Shown: piece after piece, positions 39,796 to 49,890 of the stretch
How positions within the stretch are numbered: the first letter of the stretch is position 1
Layout of the letters: each line of letters begins with the position of its first letter
DNA from: Serratia marcescens
GTDB taxonomy: Bacteria; Pseudomonadota; Gammaproteobacteria; Enterobacterales; Enterobacteriaceae
Assembly (NCBI GenBank): GCA_015548865.1
Contig: JADMXW010000004.1
Span: 186,001-250,000 of the forward strand
Length of the DNA: 64,000 nucleotides
Reading direction: 5' to 3'
Program-made: the position numbers and the translations under genes
The notes under the pieces: model-generated
What the model saw: only the letters and a program-made list of their open reading frames with translations
Told to the model about the DNA's origin: nothing
The model's database searches: none

Positions 39796-41157
39796 GTGCA
39801 GCAGATAGTCCGAACTATCGCTATAGCGTATAACAACTTGCCACGACCCCATCGCATTATGCTGGGGTCGTTGAGTGTCATCACCCTGGCCGTCGCCGTT
39901 TGGCGGCCCGTTGTCTACCCTCCCGTTGATGATACGCCTGTTACGGTTAAAGAAGCCCCTTTAAGCATCGCCCCCACACCAACACAAACCGTTACGCAAC
40001 CGCAGACGCTAGCGCCTGAGGCCAGTGAGCCTATGGATAGCGAAAGTATTGAGCAACCAACACCGCCGGTGGAGATCCCTGCGGATGAGCTAGGTACAAC
40101 CGGTAGTGATGACAGCAGCGTGCATGAGTATGTGGTTTCGACTGGCGATACCTTAAGCAGTATTTTGACTCAGTACGGCATTGATATGGCTGATGTGTCT
40201 CTGCTGGCAGACAAACATGACGACTTGCGTAATCTCAAAATAGGGCAGCAGTTGTCATGGGCAGTCAACGATGACGGTGAACTGCAAAGTTTGACCTGGC
40301 AGATGTCGCGACGTGAAACCCGCATCTACGAGCGTGATGCTAATGGTTTTAAAGAACGCGTAGAGATGCAGAAAGGCGAGTGGCACAACCGTGTGATTAA
40401 CGGCCGTCTCAGTGGCAGTTTTGTGTCGAGTGCCAAATCGGCGGGTCTGACAGACAGCGAAATCAATGCGGTGATCAAGGCGCTACAATGGCAGCTTGAT
40501 TTCCGGAAGCTGCGCAAGGATGATAATTTCTCGGTATTGCTGTCGCGGGAAATTCTCGATGGTCGTAACGAACAGAGTGAATTGATTGGTGTTCGCCTTA
40601 ATACAGGTGATAAAGATTACTTTGCTATCCGCGCCGCGGATGGCAAATTCTACGATCGTGAAGGCTCTGGTTTAACCCGTGGTTTTATGCGCTTCCCCAC
40701 CATGAAGCAGTTTCGCGTTTCTTCCAACTTTAATCCTCGCCGCCTCAACCCGGTAACCGGGCGCGTTACTCCGCATCGTGGCGTCGATTTCTCCATGCCT
40801 GTCGGCACACCGGTGCTGTCGGTTGGGGATGGTGAAGTGGTGGCCGCGTCTCGCGGGCCGGACACGGGCAACTATGTTGAAATCCGCCATGGTCGCCAGT
40901 ATACAACGCGTTATATGCATCTAAATCGACTGCTGGTGAAACCAGGACAGAAAGTTAAACGTGGTGATCGTATTGCGCTATCGGGAAACACAGGGCGTTC
41001 CACTGGTCCGCATTTGCACTATGAGTTCTGGATCAATCAACAAGCAGTTAACCCGCTGACAGCAAAACTGCCGCGTTCCGAAGGGTTGGCTGGTCAGGAT
41101 CGCCGCGAGTATCTGGCGCAGGTGAGAGAGGTTATGCCGCAGTTAAAGTTTGATTAG
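39796..41157 (+). CDS. mepM: Murein DD-endopeptidase MepM
   Basis: This periplasmic hydrolase cuts D-Ala-mDAP cross-links so that the wall can expand. It has 453 residues with a GTG start at 39796 (GAGGATG upstream), giving MQQIVRTIAIAYNNLPRPHR as in E. coli. One membrane anchor spans about 20-40, a LysM domain about 115-160 (EYVVSTGDTLSSIL), and the M23 peptidase domain 300-420. Zinc ligands are H327 and D331 in HRGVDF and H408 in HLHYEF, with H406 as catalytic partner. It follows znuA by 12 bases, so zinc may control both. Confidence 0.95.
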   Translation: MQQIVRTIAIAYNNLPRPHRIMLGSLSVITLAVAVWRPVVYPPVDDTPVTVKEAPLSIAPTPTQTVTQPQTLAPEASEPMDSESIEQPTPPVEIPADELGTTGSDDSSVHEYVVSTGDTLSSILTQYGIDMADVSLLADKHDDLRNLKIGQQLSWAVNDDGELQSLTWQMSRRETRIYERDANGFKERVEMQKGEWHNRVINGRLSGSFVSSAKSAGLTDSEINAVIKALQWQLDFRKLRKDDNFSVLLSREILDGRNEQSELIGVRLNTGDKDYFAIRAADGKFYDREGSGLTRGFMRFPTMKQFRVSSNFNPRRLNPVTGRVTPHRGVDFSMPVGTPVLSVGDGEVVAASRGPDTGNYVEIRHGRQYTTRYMHLNRLLVKPGQKVKRGDRIALSGNTGRSTGPHLHYEFWINQQAVNPLTAKLPRSEGLAGQDRREYLAQVREVMPQLKFD

Positions 41158-41177
41158 ACCTTCACCTTTTCACGTTC

Positions 41178-41205
41178 AGCCGGCAGCTTTCTGCCGGCTG
41201 TTTTA
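41178..41205 (+). terminator. Rho-independent terminator after mepM
   Basis: AGCCGGCAG (41178-41186) pairs with CTGCCGGCT (41191-41199), followed by GTTTTATTTAT. Confidence 0.88.
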
Positions 41206-41296
41206 TTTATGGCTGTCATAAGCTGACAGGGAAGATGATTGCAAAACCTGAACGGACAATTATCATTACCCCATGTTGTATTTGAAGAGTTAAGGC

Positions 41297-42268
41297 ATGA
41301 ATACCGAGAAAAAAAATACCGCCGAGTTTATCCCTGAGTTCAAACGCGAGTTTTATCTGCCACGCTATTGGGGCGTGTGGTTGGCTGTCGGGGCCATGGC
41401 AGCAACAGCCTATGTGCCTGCACGTTGGCGCGATCCTGTGTTGGGGAAATTAGGTAAATTCGTGGGGCGCTTTGCTAAAGGGGCGAGGCGGCGTGCTCGT
41501 ATAAACCTACTTTATTGTTTTCCCGAACTGTCTGAATCGAAGCGGGAAGCCATTATCGACAGGATGTTTGCTACTGCGCCGCAGGCGATGGTGATGATGG
41601 TCGAGGTGGCTGTACGTGGCCCCGAGCATGTGCAGAAAAAGCTGCGCTGGCATGGTTGGGAAACGGTCGAAACGCTTCAGAAACAAGAACGTAATATTAT
41701 TTTTCTGGTCCCGCATGCGTGGGGGGTGGATATTCCCGCGATGCTTATCTCCGCCAAAGGGCAAAAAATTGCGGCGATGATGCATAATCAGAAAAACCCA
41801 CTGGTAGATTATTTGTGGAACAGCGCACGCCTTTGCACCAATGGACGTGTTCATGCGAGAAACGATGGCATCAAACCGTTCGTCAGCTCGATTCGCAACG
41901 GTTACTGGGGGTATTATCTGCCCGATCAGGATCATGGTCCTGAACACAGTGAGTTTGTTGATTTTTTTGCCACTTACAAGGCAACCTTGCCAGCCATTGG
42001 CCGCTTGATGAAGGTTTGTAAAGCATCTGTAGTGCCGTTATTTCCGGTGTATAACGCTGCAGAAGGGGTAATGGACGTAGTAATTCGCCCACCGATGGAT
42101 GATTTACTTGAGGCTGATGACGTGCAGATTGCTCGTCGTATGAATGAAGAAGTTGAAAAGTTGGTGAGCCCTAATCCCGAGCAGTACACCTGGATTTTGA
42201 AAATATTGAAAACCCGCAAGCCGGGGGAAATTGAACCCTATTGTCGGGATGATCTTTTTCGCGACTAG
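41297..42268 (+). CDS. lpxM: Lipid A biosynthesis myristoyltransferase LpxM
   Basis: LpxM adds the last secondary acyl chain to lipid A at the inner membrane. It has 323 residues, the same as E. coli. The catalytic HX4D motif is H140-D145 (PHAWGVD). An N-terminal hydrophobic anchor lies near residues 25-45, and RARINLLYCFPELSE and DQDHGPEHSEFVDFF are typical. It follows the mepM terminator and has its own promoter region; the same neighbours occur in E. coli. Confidence 0.96.
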   Translation: MNTEKKNTAEFIPEFKREFYLPRYWGVWLAVGAMAATAYVPARWRDPVLGKLGKFVGRFAKGARRRARINLLYCFPELSESKREAIIDRMFATAPQAMVMMVEVAVRGPEHVQKKLRWHGWETVETLQKQERNIIFLVPHAWGVDIPAMLISAKGQKIAAMMHNQKNPLVDYLWNSARLCTNGRVHARNDGIKPFVSSIRNGYWGYYLPDQDHGPEHSEFVDFFATYKATLPAIGRLMKVCKASVVPLFPVYNAAEGVMDVVIRPPMDDLLEADDVQIARRMNEEVEKLVSPNPEQYTWILKILKTRKPGEIEPYCRDDLFRD

Positions 42269-42493
42269 GCCATAAACCCTAAACAATTCGTGTGCATGAG
42301 CGAGGTCCAAGGATGGGCCAGCAGCACTAACGCACATGTAAATTGAATTATGAATATAATCTTGCTTTTGCTACGGTAGCAGGCGTAGAACATGATGTAA
42401 GACGCGCCTGTCACTTACTCTTCCTCCGCAGATCTCTCGTTATTCGGTTGCATGATTTTTTTAATTATAATAAGAAAATTTTAACATCAGCCC

Positions 42494-42520
42494 TCAAGTG
42501 CATCAATAACATGTCGATAA
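42494..42520 (+). promoter_or_regulatory. Probable sigma-28 (flagellar) promoter of the chemoreceptor gene
   Basis: TCAA (42494-42497) and GTCGATAA (42513-42520) have the 15-base spacing of the sigma-28 consensus TAAA / GCCGATAA, with one mismatch in each part. It lies about 135 bases before the start. The rest of the 42269-42655 gap shows no gene. Confidence 0.6.
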
Positions 42521-42655
42521 CCTATATGCATGATGTGTTACACAAGCATGGACGATTACAGCCCGCAGGTTGACTTGCGCGGTTTCCACGCAAGGAAGCA
42601 TGAATTTGGTTCACTCCGATGAACCCCTAATCATTACCTTTCCAGGGCTGAAATT

Positions 42656-44329
42656 ATGAATTTTATCCGCGATACCAAAATAAGAACCATGTTGGTGCTT
42701 ATCCTTATCCTATTCTCATTGCTGTGGGGCGGTGTTTCTGCCTTTGCACTCTATTCACTTAGTCAGCTTAACGATGAAATTGACCTCACCAATGTACAGC
42801 AAGTTAACGGTGATATTATTAATGGTGCCAGTGGTCAATATTATCGTGCTAAAAGTGCACTGGATCGCGCAGCAGAAGCGAAAATCAGTAACAATTCAAC
42901 TCTGCTTGCTACCGAACTACGCACGGCTGAAGAAGAGTTAGCCCGGTTAAAACAAGGGTTGGAAACGTTTAAAGTGACCGATCACGCTAATATTAACGCC
43001 GCAACGGTTGACGAGATCTATAACAGTTCATATCGGTTGTTCAGCCAAGCGATGACGCCAATGTACGATGCGTTAAAAGGCGATAGGCTGGATCTATTCC
43101 AGCAACTTTCCAGTAATGCGTATCGCGATCTGCGTCGTGATTTCACTACCGCCATCGATAAATACAACGCGGTTATTGCCGATTTAAAAGAGCAGGCACA
43201 GCAGCGTATTAGCGGTTGGGTTGAATGGTGTAAGCGTATTTTGATTGCTGCATTGGTCATCGGGGCGGTGATTGTATTACTGACAGATCGTTATCTGGCC
43301 GCGTTTGTTGTTCGCCCTCTGGATCGTATTCAGCAGCATCTGCAAATTTTGGCTGAAGGCATTTTGCATACCCCATTGGAGCAGATGGGAAAAAACTGTG
43401 TGGGTAAACTGGCTCCATTTGTCCAACAAATGCAAAGTAACTGGGTGAAAACCGTAACAGAAATTCGTGGCAGCGCTGAAGAAATTTACCGCAGTGCAGG
43501 GGAAATCGCATCGGGCAATACCGATCTTTCATCACGTACAGAAGAGCAGGCTTCTGCGTTAGAGCAAACGGCCGCAAGCATGGAACAATTGAGTGCGGTT
43601 GTGAAGCAAAATGCGGATAACGCCAATCAGGCAAGCCTAGTCGCGAAGAATGCCTCTCAAACGGCGAATGAAGGTGGTGACATCGTCAACGGTGTGATTA
43701 AAACCATGAGTACAATCAGTGGCAGTTCGCAAAAAATTTCCGATATTATTTCCGTCATTAATGGGATTGCGTTCCAGACTAACATTCTGGCTCTGAATGC
43801 GGCCGTTGAAGCTGCGCGTGCTGGCGAGCAAGGGAGAGGTTTTGCGGTGGTGGCAGGGGAAGTGCGTAGCTTGGCCCAACGTAGTGCTCAAGCAGCGAAA
43901 GAGATTGAAACCCTGATCGATGAATCCGTAAATAACGTCAAAATCGGCTCAGATCAAGTTGCGCTGGCAGGCAGCGCAATGGAGAACATCGTAAAAGCGG
44001 TGACCAGCGTGACGGATATCATGGGAGAGATTGCCTCTGCTTCTAGCGAACAGAGCAAAGGGATTAGCCAGGTCGGTCAGGCGGTGGTGGAAATGGACAG
44101 CGTGACACAGCAGAACGCGGCATTAGTAGAACAATCTGCATCAGCCTCTGCTTCACTAGAAGAGCAGGCGCGTTATCTAAATCAGATAGTCTCTATCTTC
44201 CAACTGGCGGCGCAGGGAGCAGCACCTAAAGCCGTTGCGGTGCGTAAATCTACCGTGACTCATCCTGTACCAGCATTAACCGCTAAAAAATCCCCCCCTA
44301 AAGCGGAAGGAAATTGGGAAACGTTTTAA
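42656..44329 (+). CDS. Methyl-accepting chemotaxis protein (Tar/Tsr class)
   Basis: This transmembrane chemoreceptor has 557 residues. TM1 spans about 10-33, a periplasmic four-helix Tar-type ligand domain about 34-190, TM2 about 192-212, then a HAMP region and a cytoplasmic signalling helix bundle. The hairpin tip [20 protein letters not shown] lies near residue 371 and is near-invariant. The protein ends in NWETF, the CheR/CheB docking pentapeptide of high-abundance receptors such as Tsr and Tar, so it should be well methylated. The ligand cannot be read from sequence; a paired-Arg Asp/Ser site is not evident. Confidence 0.93.
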   Translation: MNFIRDTKIRTMLVLILILFSLLWGGVSAFALYSLSQLNDEIDLTNVQQVNGDIINGASGQYYRAKSALDRAAEAKISNNSTLLATELRTAEEELARLKQGLETFKVTDHANINAATVDEIYNSSYRLFSQAMTPMYDALKGDRLDLFQQLSSNAYRDLRRDFTTAIDKYNAVIADLKEQAQQRISGWVEWCKRILIAALVIGAVIVLLTDRYLAAFVVRPLDRIQQHLQILAEGILHTPLEQMGKNCVGKLAPFVQQMQSNWVKTVTEIRGSAEEIYRSAGEIASGNTDLSSRTEEQASALEQTAASMEQLSAVVKQNADNANQASLVAKNASQTANEGGDIVNGVIKTMSTISGSSQKISDIISVINGIAFQTNILALNAAVEAARAGEQGRGFAVVAGEVRSLAQRSAQAAKEIETLIDESVNNVKIGSDQVALAGSAMENIVKAVTSVTDIMGEIASASSEQSKGISQVGQAVVEMDSVTQQNAALVEQSASASASLEEQARYLNQIVSIFQLAAQGAAPKAVAVRKSTVTHPVPALTAKKSPPKAEGNWETF

Positions 44330-44387
44330 ACGCAACTCTTCGCAGTAAAAAACGAATAAGGAACGACTGCTGACAACGTCACTTTAC

Positions 44388-44475
44388 CTCGTCATCCTCG
44401 GCGAAGGCCGGGGAGCTCAGCCAGAAGAAACGCATTTCACCTGCAAAAGATTCTCGCCTTCACGGGAATGACGGT
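44388..44475. repeat. Short intergenic palindromic element
   Basis: GTCATCCTCGGCGAAGGC (44391-44408) is followed about 45 bases later by an imperfect inverted copy, CTCGCCTTCACGGGAATGAC (44453-44472). The ends resemble the widespread GTCATTCCCG family of dispersed intergenic repeats. No gene is seen in the 44330-44547 gap. Confidence 0.5.
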
Positions 44476-44506
44476 GAGAGCCGTGCAGTTTGTCAGCAAC
44501 CTAAAG

Positions 44507-44530
44507 GCCCCTGATTCAGGGGCTTTTATT
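44507..44530 (+). terminator. Terminator between chemoreceptor gene and pykA
   Basis: GCCCCTGA (44507-44514) pairs with TCAGGGGC (44516-44523), followed by TTTTATTATT. The T-run serves the plus strand, while pykA converges from the right and may also use the hairpin. Confidence 0.75.
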
Positions 44531-44547
44531 ATTGGCGTAGAAAAAGA

Positions 44548-45990
44548 TTATTCGACGCGCAGGATACGGCAGGTGTTGGTGGTGCCAACTGTACTCATCA
44601 CATCACCTTGGGTGACGATGACCAGATCGCCGGATACCAGGAAACCTTTATCCCGCAAGCGGATAACAGCATCATTCGCAGCCGCTATGCCATCAGTATA
44701 GCTACCAAAATGCACCGGTGTAACACCACGGTAGAGTGCTGTAAGATTCAGCGTATGCTCATGGCGTGACATGGCAAAAATCGGCAAACCGGAGCTGATA
44801 CGAGACATCATCAGTGCGGTACGTCCTGATTCCGTCATGGCAATAATCGCCGTAATGCCTTTCAGGTGATTCGCCGCATACATGGTAGACATGGCAATCG
44901 ATTCTTCGATGTTATCGAACTGCACGTCCAGACGATGTTTGGAAACATTGATGCTCGGGATTTTTTCAGCGCCAAGACAAACGCTTGCCATTGCAGCAAC
45001 CGTTTCCGCAGGGTACTGACCAGCGGCTGTTTCTGCTGACAGCATTACCGCATCGGTACCGTCCAATACGGCGTTGGCAACGTCCATCACCTCTGCGCGC
45101 GTTGGCATCGGATTGGTGATCATTGACTCCATCATCTGCGTGGCAGTGATCACTGCACGATTTAATTGGCGCGCCCGGCGGATGAGTTTTTTCTGAATAC
45201 CGACCAGTTCAGGGTCACCGATTTCAACCCCCAGATCGCCACGAGCAACCATCACCACGTCGGAGGCCAATATAATATCGTCCATAGCCTCATCTGTGGC
45301 TACAGCCTCAGCGCGTTCAACTTTGGAAACGATCTTGGCCTGGCTACCAGCATCGCGTGCCAGACGACGCGCATAGTTGAGGTCTTCACCGCAACGAGGG
45401 AAAGACACGGCCAGATAATCGACGCCAATCTTGGCTGCGGTAATGATATCTGCCTTGTCTTTTTCCGTTAAGGCTTCGGCAGACAGACCGCCACCAAGTT
45501 TGTTAATCCCTTTATTGTTAGAGAGGGGACCACCAACAGTCACTTCAGTAAACACCTTCATGCCGTCTACGCTCAGCACTTTTAACTGCACGCGACCATC
45601 ATCAAGTAACAAAATGTCACCCGGTACGACATCTGCTGGCAAACCTTTATAGTCGATCCCAACCTTCTCTTTATCGCCTTCACCTTTGCCAAGGTTAGCG
45701 TCCAGCAGGAACTTATCACCAACATTCAGGAAAACCTTACCCTCTTTGAACGTGGAAACGCGAATTTTGGGTCCCTGTAGGTCGCCCAGAATTGCCACAT
45801 GGCGGCCCAATTTTGCTGCGATTTCGCGCACTTTGTCTGCACGCAACTGATGATCCTCAGGCGTACCGTGCGAAAAATTCAGGCGGACCACGTTAGCGCC
45901 TGCGGCAATGACCTTTTCCAGATTATTGTCGCGGTCGGTAGCTGGCCCGAGCGTGGTGACGATTTTGGTTCTTCTGAGCCGTCTGGACAT
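44548..45990 (-). CDS. pykA: Pyruvate kinase II
   Basis: Pyruvate kinase converts phosphoenolpyruvate and ADP to pyruvate and ATP. The start at 45990 ([20 protein letters not shown]) gives 480 residues, as in E. coli PykA; the frame is open upstream without family similarity. Active-site blocks include [12 protein letters not shown] near residue 36, [15 protein letters not shown] near 67, and [12 protein letters not shown] near 248. The SRR start and the hexR neighbour identify the AMP-activated PykA form rather than PykF. Confidence 0.96.
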   Translation of the reverse strand: MSRRLRRTKIVTTLGPATDRDNNLEKVIAAGANVVRLNFSHGTPEDHQLRADKVREIAAKLGRHVAILGDLQGPKIRVSTFKEGKVFLNVGDKFLLDANLGKGEGDKEKVGIDYKGLPADVVPGDILLLDDGRVQLKVLSVDGMKVFTEVTVGGPLSNNKGINKLGGGLSAEALTEKDKADIITAAKIGVDYLAVSFPRCGEDLNYARRLARDAGSQAKIVSKVERAEAVATDEAMDDIILASDVVMVARGDLGVEIGDPELVGIQKKLIRRARQLNRAVITATQMMESMITNPMPTRAEVMDVANAVLDGTDAVMLSAETAAGQYPAETVAAMASVCLGAEKIPSINVSKHRLDVQFDNIEESIAMSTMYAANHLKGITAIIAMTESGRTALMMSRISSGLPIFAMSRHEHTLNLTALYRGVTPVHFGSYTDGIAAANDAVIRLRDKGFLVSGDLVIVTQGDVMSTVGTTNTCRILRVE

Positions 45991-46295
45991 GTATAACTCC
46001 GTTGACTTGTGAAGCAATAGTGAAGTGATTAGTATCGAACAGCACTTACTCGCGTTAGACAAACATATGCGCTGTGAGTGTGCCGTCCGCATCCGTGGTT
46101 GAGTACGGGTGGCTATGCCAAGTAATCGCTCATGTATAGCAGCCATTATCCCTTAAGGATAGCCAACCCTCCCCTTTGTTATTGTTATCATGTTGGGTAA
46201 ATCATTAAATACAAACGCATTGTGCTAACAAAAACAATATGTTAATAAAAACACCTGTTTATATAAACACAAAGCAATAAAAAATGCCTTGTGTG
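45991..46295. other. pykA-hexR intergenic region
   Basis: No gene is supported. The region carries the pykA promoter (minus strand) and the end of hexR. A palindrome ATCCCTTAAGGAT lies near 46149. I found no convincing HexR palindrome here. Confidence 0.3.
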
Positions 46296-47168
46296 CTAAT
46301 TGCTGTATGACGATCCCATGCGGTCACCTTTATCAAAACGCGATTCCCGCAGCGCTTCCTTGACGCGTTTTAAGTTATCTCTAAATTTTGCTCCGCGTCG
46401 CAGCGTAAAACCGGTTGCCAGAACATCAATCAGCGTCAACTGCGCGATACGAGACACCATCGGCATATACACATCGGTATCTTCAGGAACATCAACGCGC
46501 AATGTCAAGGAGGCTTCGTGAGCGAGTGGGCTTTCATCTGATGTGATGGCGATAACGGTCGCGTCGTTTTCCCGCGCTAACTGCGCCATTTCAACCAAGC
46601 TTTTCGTCCTGCCGGTGTGGGATATCAGTACAACAACATCCCCATCGCTGGAATTCATACAGCTCATGCGCTGCATGACAATGTCATCAAAGTAAACGAC
46701 AGGAATATTAAAGCGGAAGAATTTGTTCATTGCATCATGCGCGACGGCTGCAGAGGCACCAAAACCGAAAAAAGAAATTTTCTTAGCTTGCGTCAGGAGA
46801 TCCACCGCACGATTGATCGCGGTAATGTCCAGATTCGATTTGGCATGCTCAAGCCCAGCCATCGTGGATTCAAAAATTTTGCTGGTATAAGAATCGACGC
46901 TGTCATCTTCATCAACGTTGCGGTTAACATACGGCGTGCCATTGGCAATGCTTTGCGCCAGATGAAGCTTAAAATCAGGAAAACCTTTGGTTTCCAGCCG
47001 GCGGCAGAAACGGTTGACGGTAGGTTCGCTCACATCCGCCATTCCAGCCAGTGTGGCAATACTGGAGTGGATGGCGGTATGGGGCGCTGCCAAAATAACC
47101 TCTGCTACTTTTCGTTCTGATTTGCTGAGGAGCTCAAGGTGGCTCAGAATTTTTTCCAGCATGTTCAT
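46296..47168 (-). CDS. hexR: RpiR-family regulator HexR
   Basis: HexR represses genes of central carbon metabolism and releases DNA when it binds 2-keto-3-deoxy-6-phosphogluconate. It has 290 residues. An N-terminal HTH (residues about 1-80, with GMADVSEPTVNRFCRRL) is followed by a C-terminal SIS sugar-phosphate domain (about 125-260, with ISFFGFGASAAVAHDA and VVVLISHTGRTKSLVEMA). It is divergent from zwf; the perfect HexR palindrome lies just before zwf. The order pykA-hexR-zwf-eda groups regulator and targets. Confidence 0.95.
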   Translation of the reverse strand: MNMLEKILSHLELLSKSERKVAEVILAAPHTAIHSSIATLAGMADVSEPTVNRFCRRLETKGFPDFKLHLAQSIANGTPYVNRNVDEDDSVDSYTSKIFESTMAGLEHAKSNLDITAINRAVDLLTQAKKISFFGFGASAAVAHDAMNKFFRFNIPVVYFDDIVMQRMSCMNSSDGDVVVLISHTGRTKSLVEMAQLARENDATVIAITSDESPLAHEASLTLRVDVPEDTDVYMPMVSRIAQLTLIDVLATGFTLRRGAKFRDNLKRVKEALRESRFDKGDRMGSSYSN

Positions 47169-47496
47169 ATAATGAGACCATGTGCGGTTTTGTCGATTTC
47201 AACCAGAGGGAAATCGATGCAGAATTCATGGGAATATACTACGCCCCTTGTTGGGTTGGCAGAGAAAACTGCGTGAGGTCACGCACTTTTTTTCTAAGAA
47301 CATGACGTGTGTCTAACTTTCAAAAAAGTAATCGACTGTCAGAAAAGACAGAAAATTTCTCTTTTAGAAGAGTGCCTAAACCGTTTCAGTCATTCATACA
47401 GTGGGTTTTTTTCACAATTAGGTGATGCTCATGGTGAAATTTAATGACATTTATTGACGGGTTTACGGGTCCTAGTCAAAAAGAGTACATTATTGT

Positions 47497-47511
47497 TGTA
47501 ATAAAATTACA
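47497..47511. promoter_or_regulatory. HexR operator upstream of zwf
   Basis: TGTAATAAAATTACA is a perfect palindrome (TGTAAT-AAA-ATTACA) and fits the HexR motif TGTAATTAAATTACA (recalled). It sits 24 bases before the zwf start. Confidence 0.85.
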
Positions 47512-47535
47512 GCATCCTGCAACGAGGAGATGAAC

Positions 47536-49011
47536 ATGGCGGTAACTTCAACAGCCCAGGCGTGTGATCTGGTTATTTTCGGTGCCAAAGGCGATTTGGC
47601 GCGCCGTAAATTGCTGCCGTCTCTGTATCAATTGGAAAAAGCCGGTCATATTCATCCGGATACGCGCATCATCGGTGTGGGCCGCGCAGAGTGGGATAAG
47701 GAAAAATACGTTGGCGTGGTACGCGATGCCCTCGACACCTTTATGAAGGAGTCTATTGATGAGGGGCTGTGGGAAACGCTAAGCGGCAGGTTGGATTTTT
47801 GTAATCTGGATGTGCAGGATACGGCAGGGTTCAAACGATTGGGAAAAATGCTCGATCAAAAGAATCGCACCACCATTAATTATTTCGCCATGCCACCCAG
47901 CACCTTTGGCGCGATTTGCCGTGGGCTGGGTGAAGCGGGGCTTAACAAATCACCTTCGCGCGTGGTGATGGAAAAACCATTGGGCTCGGATCTGGCTTCT
48001 TCGCGCGAGATTAACAATCAAGTGGCGGAATACTTCGACGAATGCCAAGTGTACCGTATCGACCACTATTTGGGCAAAGAAACGGTACTTAACTTGCTGG
48101 CACTGCGATTTGCCAACTCACTGTTTTCTTCCAACTGGGATCACCGCACCATTGATCATGTGCAGATCACAGTTGCTGAAGAAGTTGGGATTGAAGGTCG
48201 CTGGGGGTATTTCGACCAGGCTGGTCAGATGCGTGACATGATTCAAAACCATCTGTTGCAGATTTTGACCATGATTGCCATGTCACCACCGTCAGACTTG
48301 AGTACTGACCGTATTCGTGACGAAAAGGTGAAGGTTCTGCGTTCACTACGTCGGATCGATCGCTCGAACGTGCATGAAACGACTGTGCGAGGGCAATATA
48401 CCGGTGGATTTGTACAAGGCCATAAAGTGCCGGGATATCTGGAAGAAGAGGGCGCCAATAAAAGCAGCAACACTGAGACGTTCGTTGCAATCCGCGTCGA
48501 TATTGACGATTGGCGCTGGGCTGGCGTGCCGTTCTACCTTCGTACCGGCAAGCGTTTGCCAACCAAGTGTTCGGAAGTCGTGGTCTATTTTAAAAACCCG
48601 GCCTTGAACCTGTTCCATGATTCTTATCAGCAACTGCCGCAGAATAAATTGATTATTCGTTTGCAGCCGGATGAAGGCGTCGAAATCCAGATTTTGAACA
48701 AGATTCCCGGGTTAGAGCATAAGCATCGTCTGCAAACGGTAAAACTGGACCTGAGTTTCTCCGAAACTTTCAACCAGCAGCATCTGGCAGATGCTTATGA
48801 ACGTCTGTTGCTGGAAACCATGCGTGGTATTCAAGCGCTGTTTGTTCGTCGCGATGAGACGGAAGAGGCCTGGAAATGGGTAGATTCCATCATGGAGGCT
48901 TGGGCAATGGATAATGATGCACCGAAACCGTATCAGGCGGGTACCTGGGGGCCTGTGGCATCAGTGGCCATGATCACGCGTGATGGTCGCTCATGGAATG
49001 AAGTGGAATAA
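47536..49011 (+). CDS. zwf: Glucose-6-phosphate 1-dehydrogenase
   Basis: Zwf oxidises glucose 6-phosphate to 6-phosphogluconolactone with NADP, entering the pentose phosphate route. The start at 47536 gives 491 residues, as in E. coli, with ACGAGGAG correctly spaced; an ATG six bases upstream is closer to the ribosome site and less likely. The coenzyme motif is [13 protein letters not shown] near residue 14, and the substrate and catalytic segment RIDHYLGKE lies at 174-182. It is controlled by the HexR box. eda follows, but edd is missing between them. Confidence 0.97.
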   Translation: MAVTSTAQACDLVIFGAKGDLARRKLLPSLYQLEKAGHIHPDTRIIGVGRAEWDKEKYVGVVRDALDTFMKESIDEGLWETLSGRLDFCNLDVQDTAGFKRLGKMLDQKNRTTINYFAMPPSTFGAICRGLGEAGLNKSPSRVVMEKPLGSDLASSREINNQVAEYFDECQVYRIDHYLGKETVLNLLALRFANSLFSSNWDHRTIDHVQITVAEEVGIEGRWGYFDQAGQMRDMIQNHLLQILTMIAMSPPSDLSTDRIRDEKVKVLRSLRRIDRSNVHETTVRGQYTGGFVQGHKVPGYLEEEGANKSSNTETFVAIRVDIDDWRWAGVPFYLRTGKRLPTKCSEVVVYFKNPALNLFHDSYQQLPQNKLIIRLQPDEGVEIQILNKIPGLEHKHRLQTVKLDLSFSETFNQQHLADAYERLLLETMRGIQALFVRRDETEEAWKWVDSIMEAWAMDNDAPKPYQAGTWGPVASVAMITRDGRSWNEVE

Positions 49012-49190
49012 ATCACTGCATTTTGCCGTGCGTAACAGCGTACGGCAGTGCACGGTAACGCATTACCTTTTGAAATTTATAATGTTTGGCTAACTCGGTG
49101 CGGTCGGACGTCTGCTTTTGGCAGATCCCTGTGGCAGGGGCGCGCTATATGACTAATGATGCCCCTGGGCATGACTGGAGATGATGACGA

Positions 49191-49832
49191 ATGAAAAACT
49201 GGAAAACGAGCGCAGAGCAAATTCTGACCACGGGTCCTGTGGTTCCAGTGATTGTGGTTAACAAACTGGAACACGCAGTGCCGATGGCGAAAGCCTTGGT
49301 AGCGGGTGGCGTTCGCGTTCTGGAAGTAACGTTGCGTACTGACTGCGCAATAGACGCGATCCGTGCCATTGCCAAAGAAGTGCCTGATGCAATTGTAGGT
49401 GCTGGTACAGTAACCAACCCACAACAGTTGGCTGATGTGATTGCTGCTGGCGCACAGTTTGCCATCAGCCCCGGCTTAACTGAGCCGTTGCTGAAAGCGG
49501 CTGTGGAAGGCCCGATTGCGTTGATTCCGGGTATCAGTACTGTATCTGAACTGATGCTGGGTATGGATTATGGTTTGCGTGAGTTCAAATTTTTCCCTGC
49601 GGAAGCGAACGGTGGCGTCAAAGCATTGCAAGCGATTGCTGGTCCGTTCTCCCAGATCCGTTTCTGCCCTACGGGTGGTATCTCACTGAAAAACTATCGT
49701 GACTATCTGGCACTGAAAAGCGTGCTGTGTGTGGGCGGTTCTTGGCTGGTGCCGAACGATGCGCTGGAAAGCGGTGACTATGCACGCATTACCGAGCTGG
49801 CGCGTGAAGCTGTTGCCGGTGCTACTGCGTAA
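49191..49832 (+). CDS. eda: KHG/KDPG aldolase
   Basis: Eda splits 2-keto-3-deoxy-6-phosphogluconate into pyruvate and glyceraldehyde 3-phosphate and also acts on ketohydroxyglutarate. It has 213 residues and matches E. coli Eda almost along its length. The Schiff-base lysine is K133 in EFKFFPAE, with E45 and R49 in LEVTLRT. GGAGATGATGACGA precedes the ATG. In pectin-degrading enterobacteria this gene (kdgA) handles KDPG from uronate breakdown, which could explain its presence without edd nearby. A 179-base gap separates it from zwf. Confidence 0.97.
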   Translation: MKNWKTSAEQILTTGPVVPVIVVNKLEHAVPMAKALVAGGVRVLEVTLRTDCAIDAIRAIAKEVPDAIVGAGTVTNPQQLADVIAAGAQFAISPGLTEPLLKAAVEGPIALIPGISTVSELMLGMDYGLREFKFFPAEANGGVKALQAIAGPFSQIRFCPTGGISLKNYRDYLALKSVLCVGGSWLVPNDALESGDYARITELAREAVAGATA

Positions 49833-49847
49833 GGTCGTGTCGATACG

Positions 49848-49878
49848 AAAGAGCCACGCATTGCGTGGCTCTTTTTTG
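49848..49878 (+). terminator. Rho-independent terminator of eda
   Basis: GAGCCACGCA (49851-49860) pairs with TGCGTGGCTC (49862-49871), followed by a T-run. The AAA before it could let it serve purT on the other strand as well. Confidence 0.9.
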
Positions 49879-49890
49879 GGACTCAGAGAA

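Noticed and set aside
42343-42573. Open frame between lpxM and the chemoreceptor gene
   Set aside because: It covers the probable sigma-28 promoter, is Cys/His-rich without pattern and has no ribosome site.
49060-49100. Possible KdgR box before eda (TGAAATTTATAATGTTTG)
   Set aside because: The match to the KdgR consensus is weak in both half-sites; I would not call it without a scored matrix.
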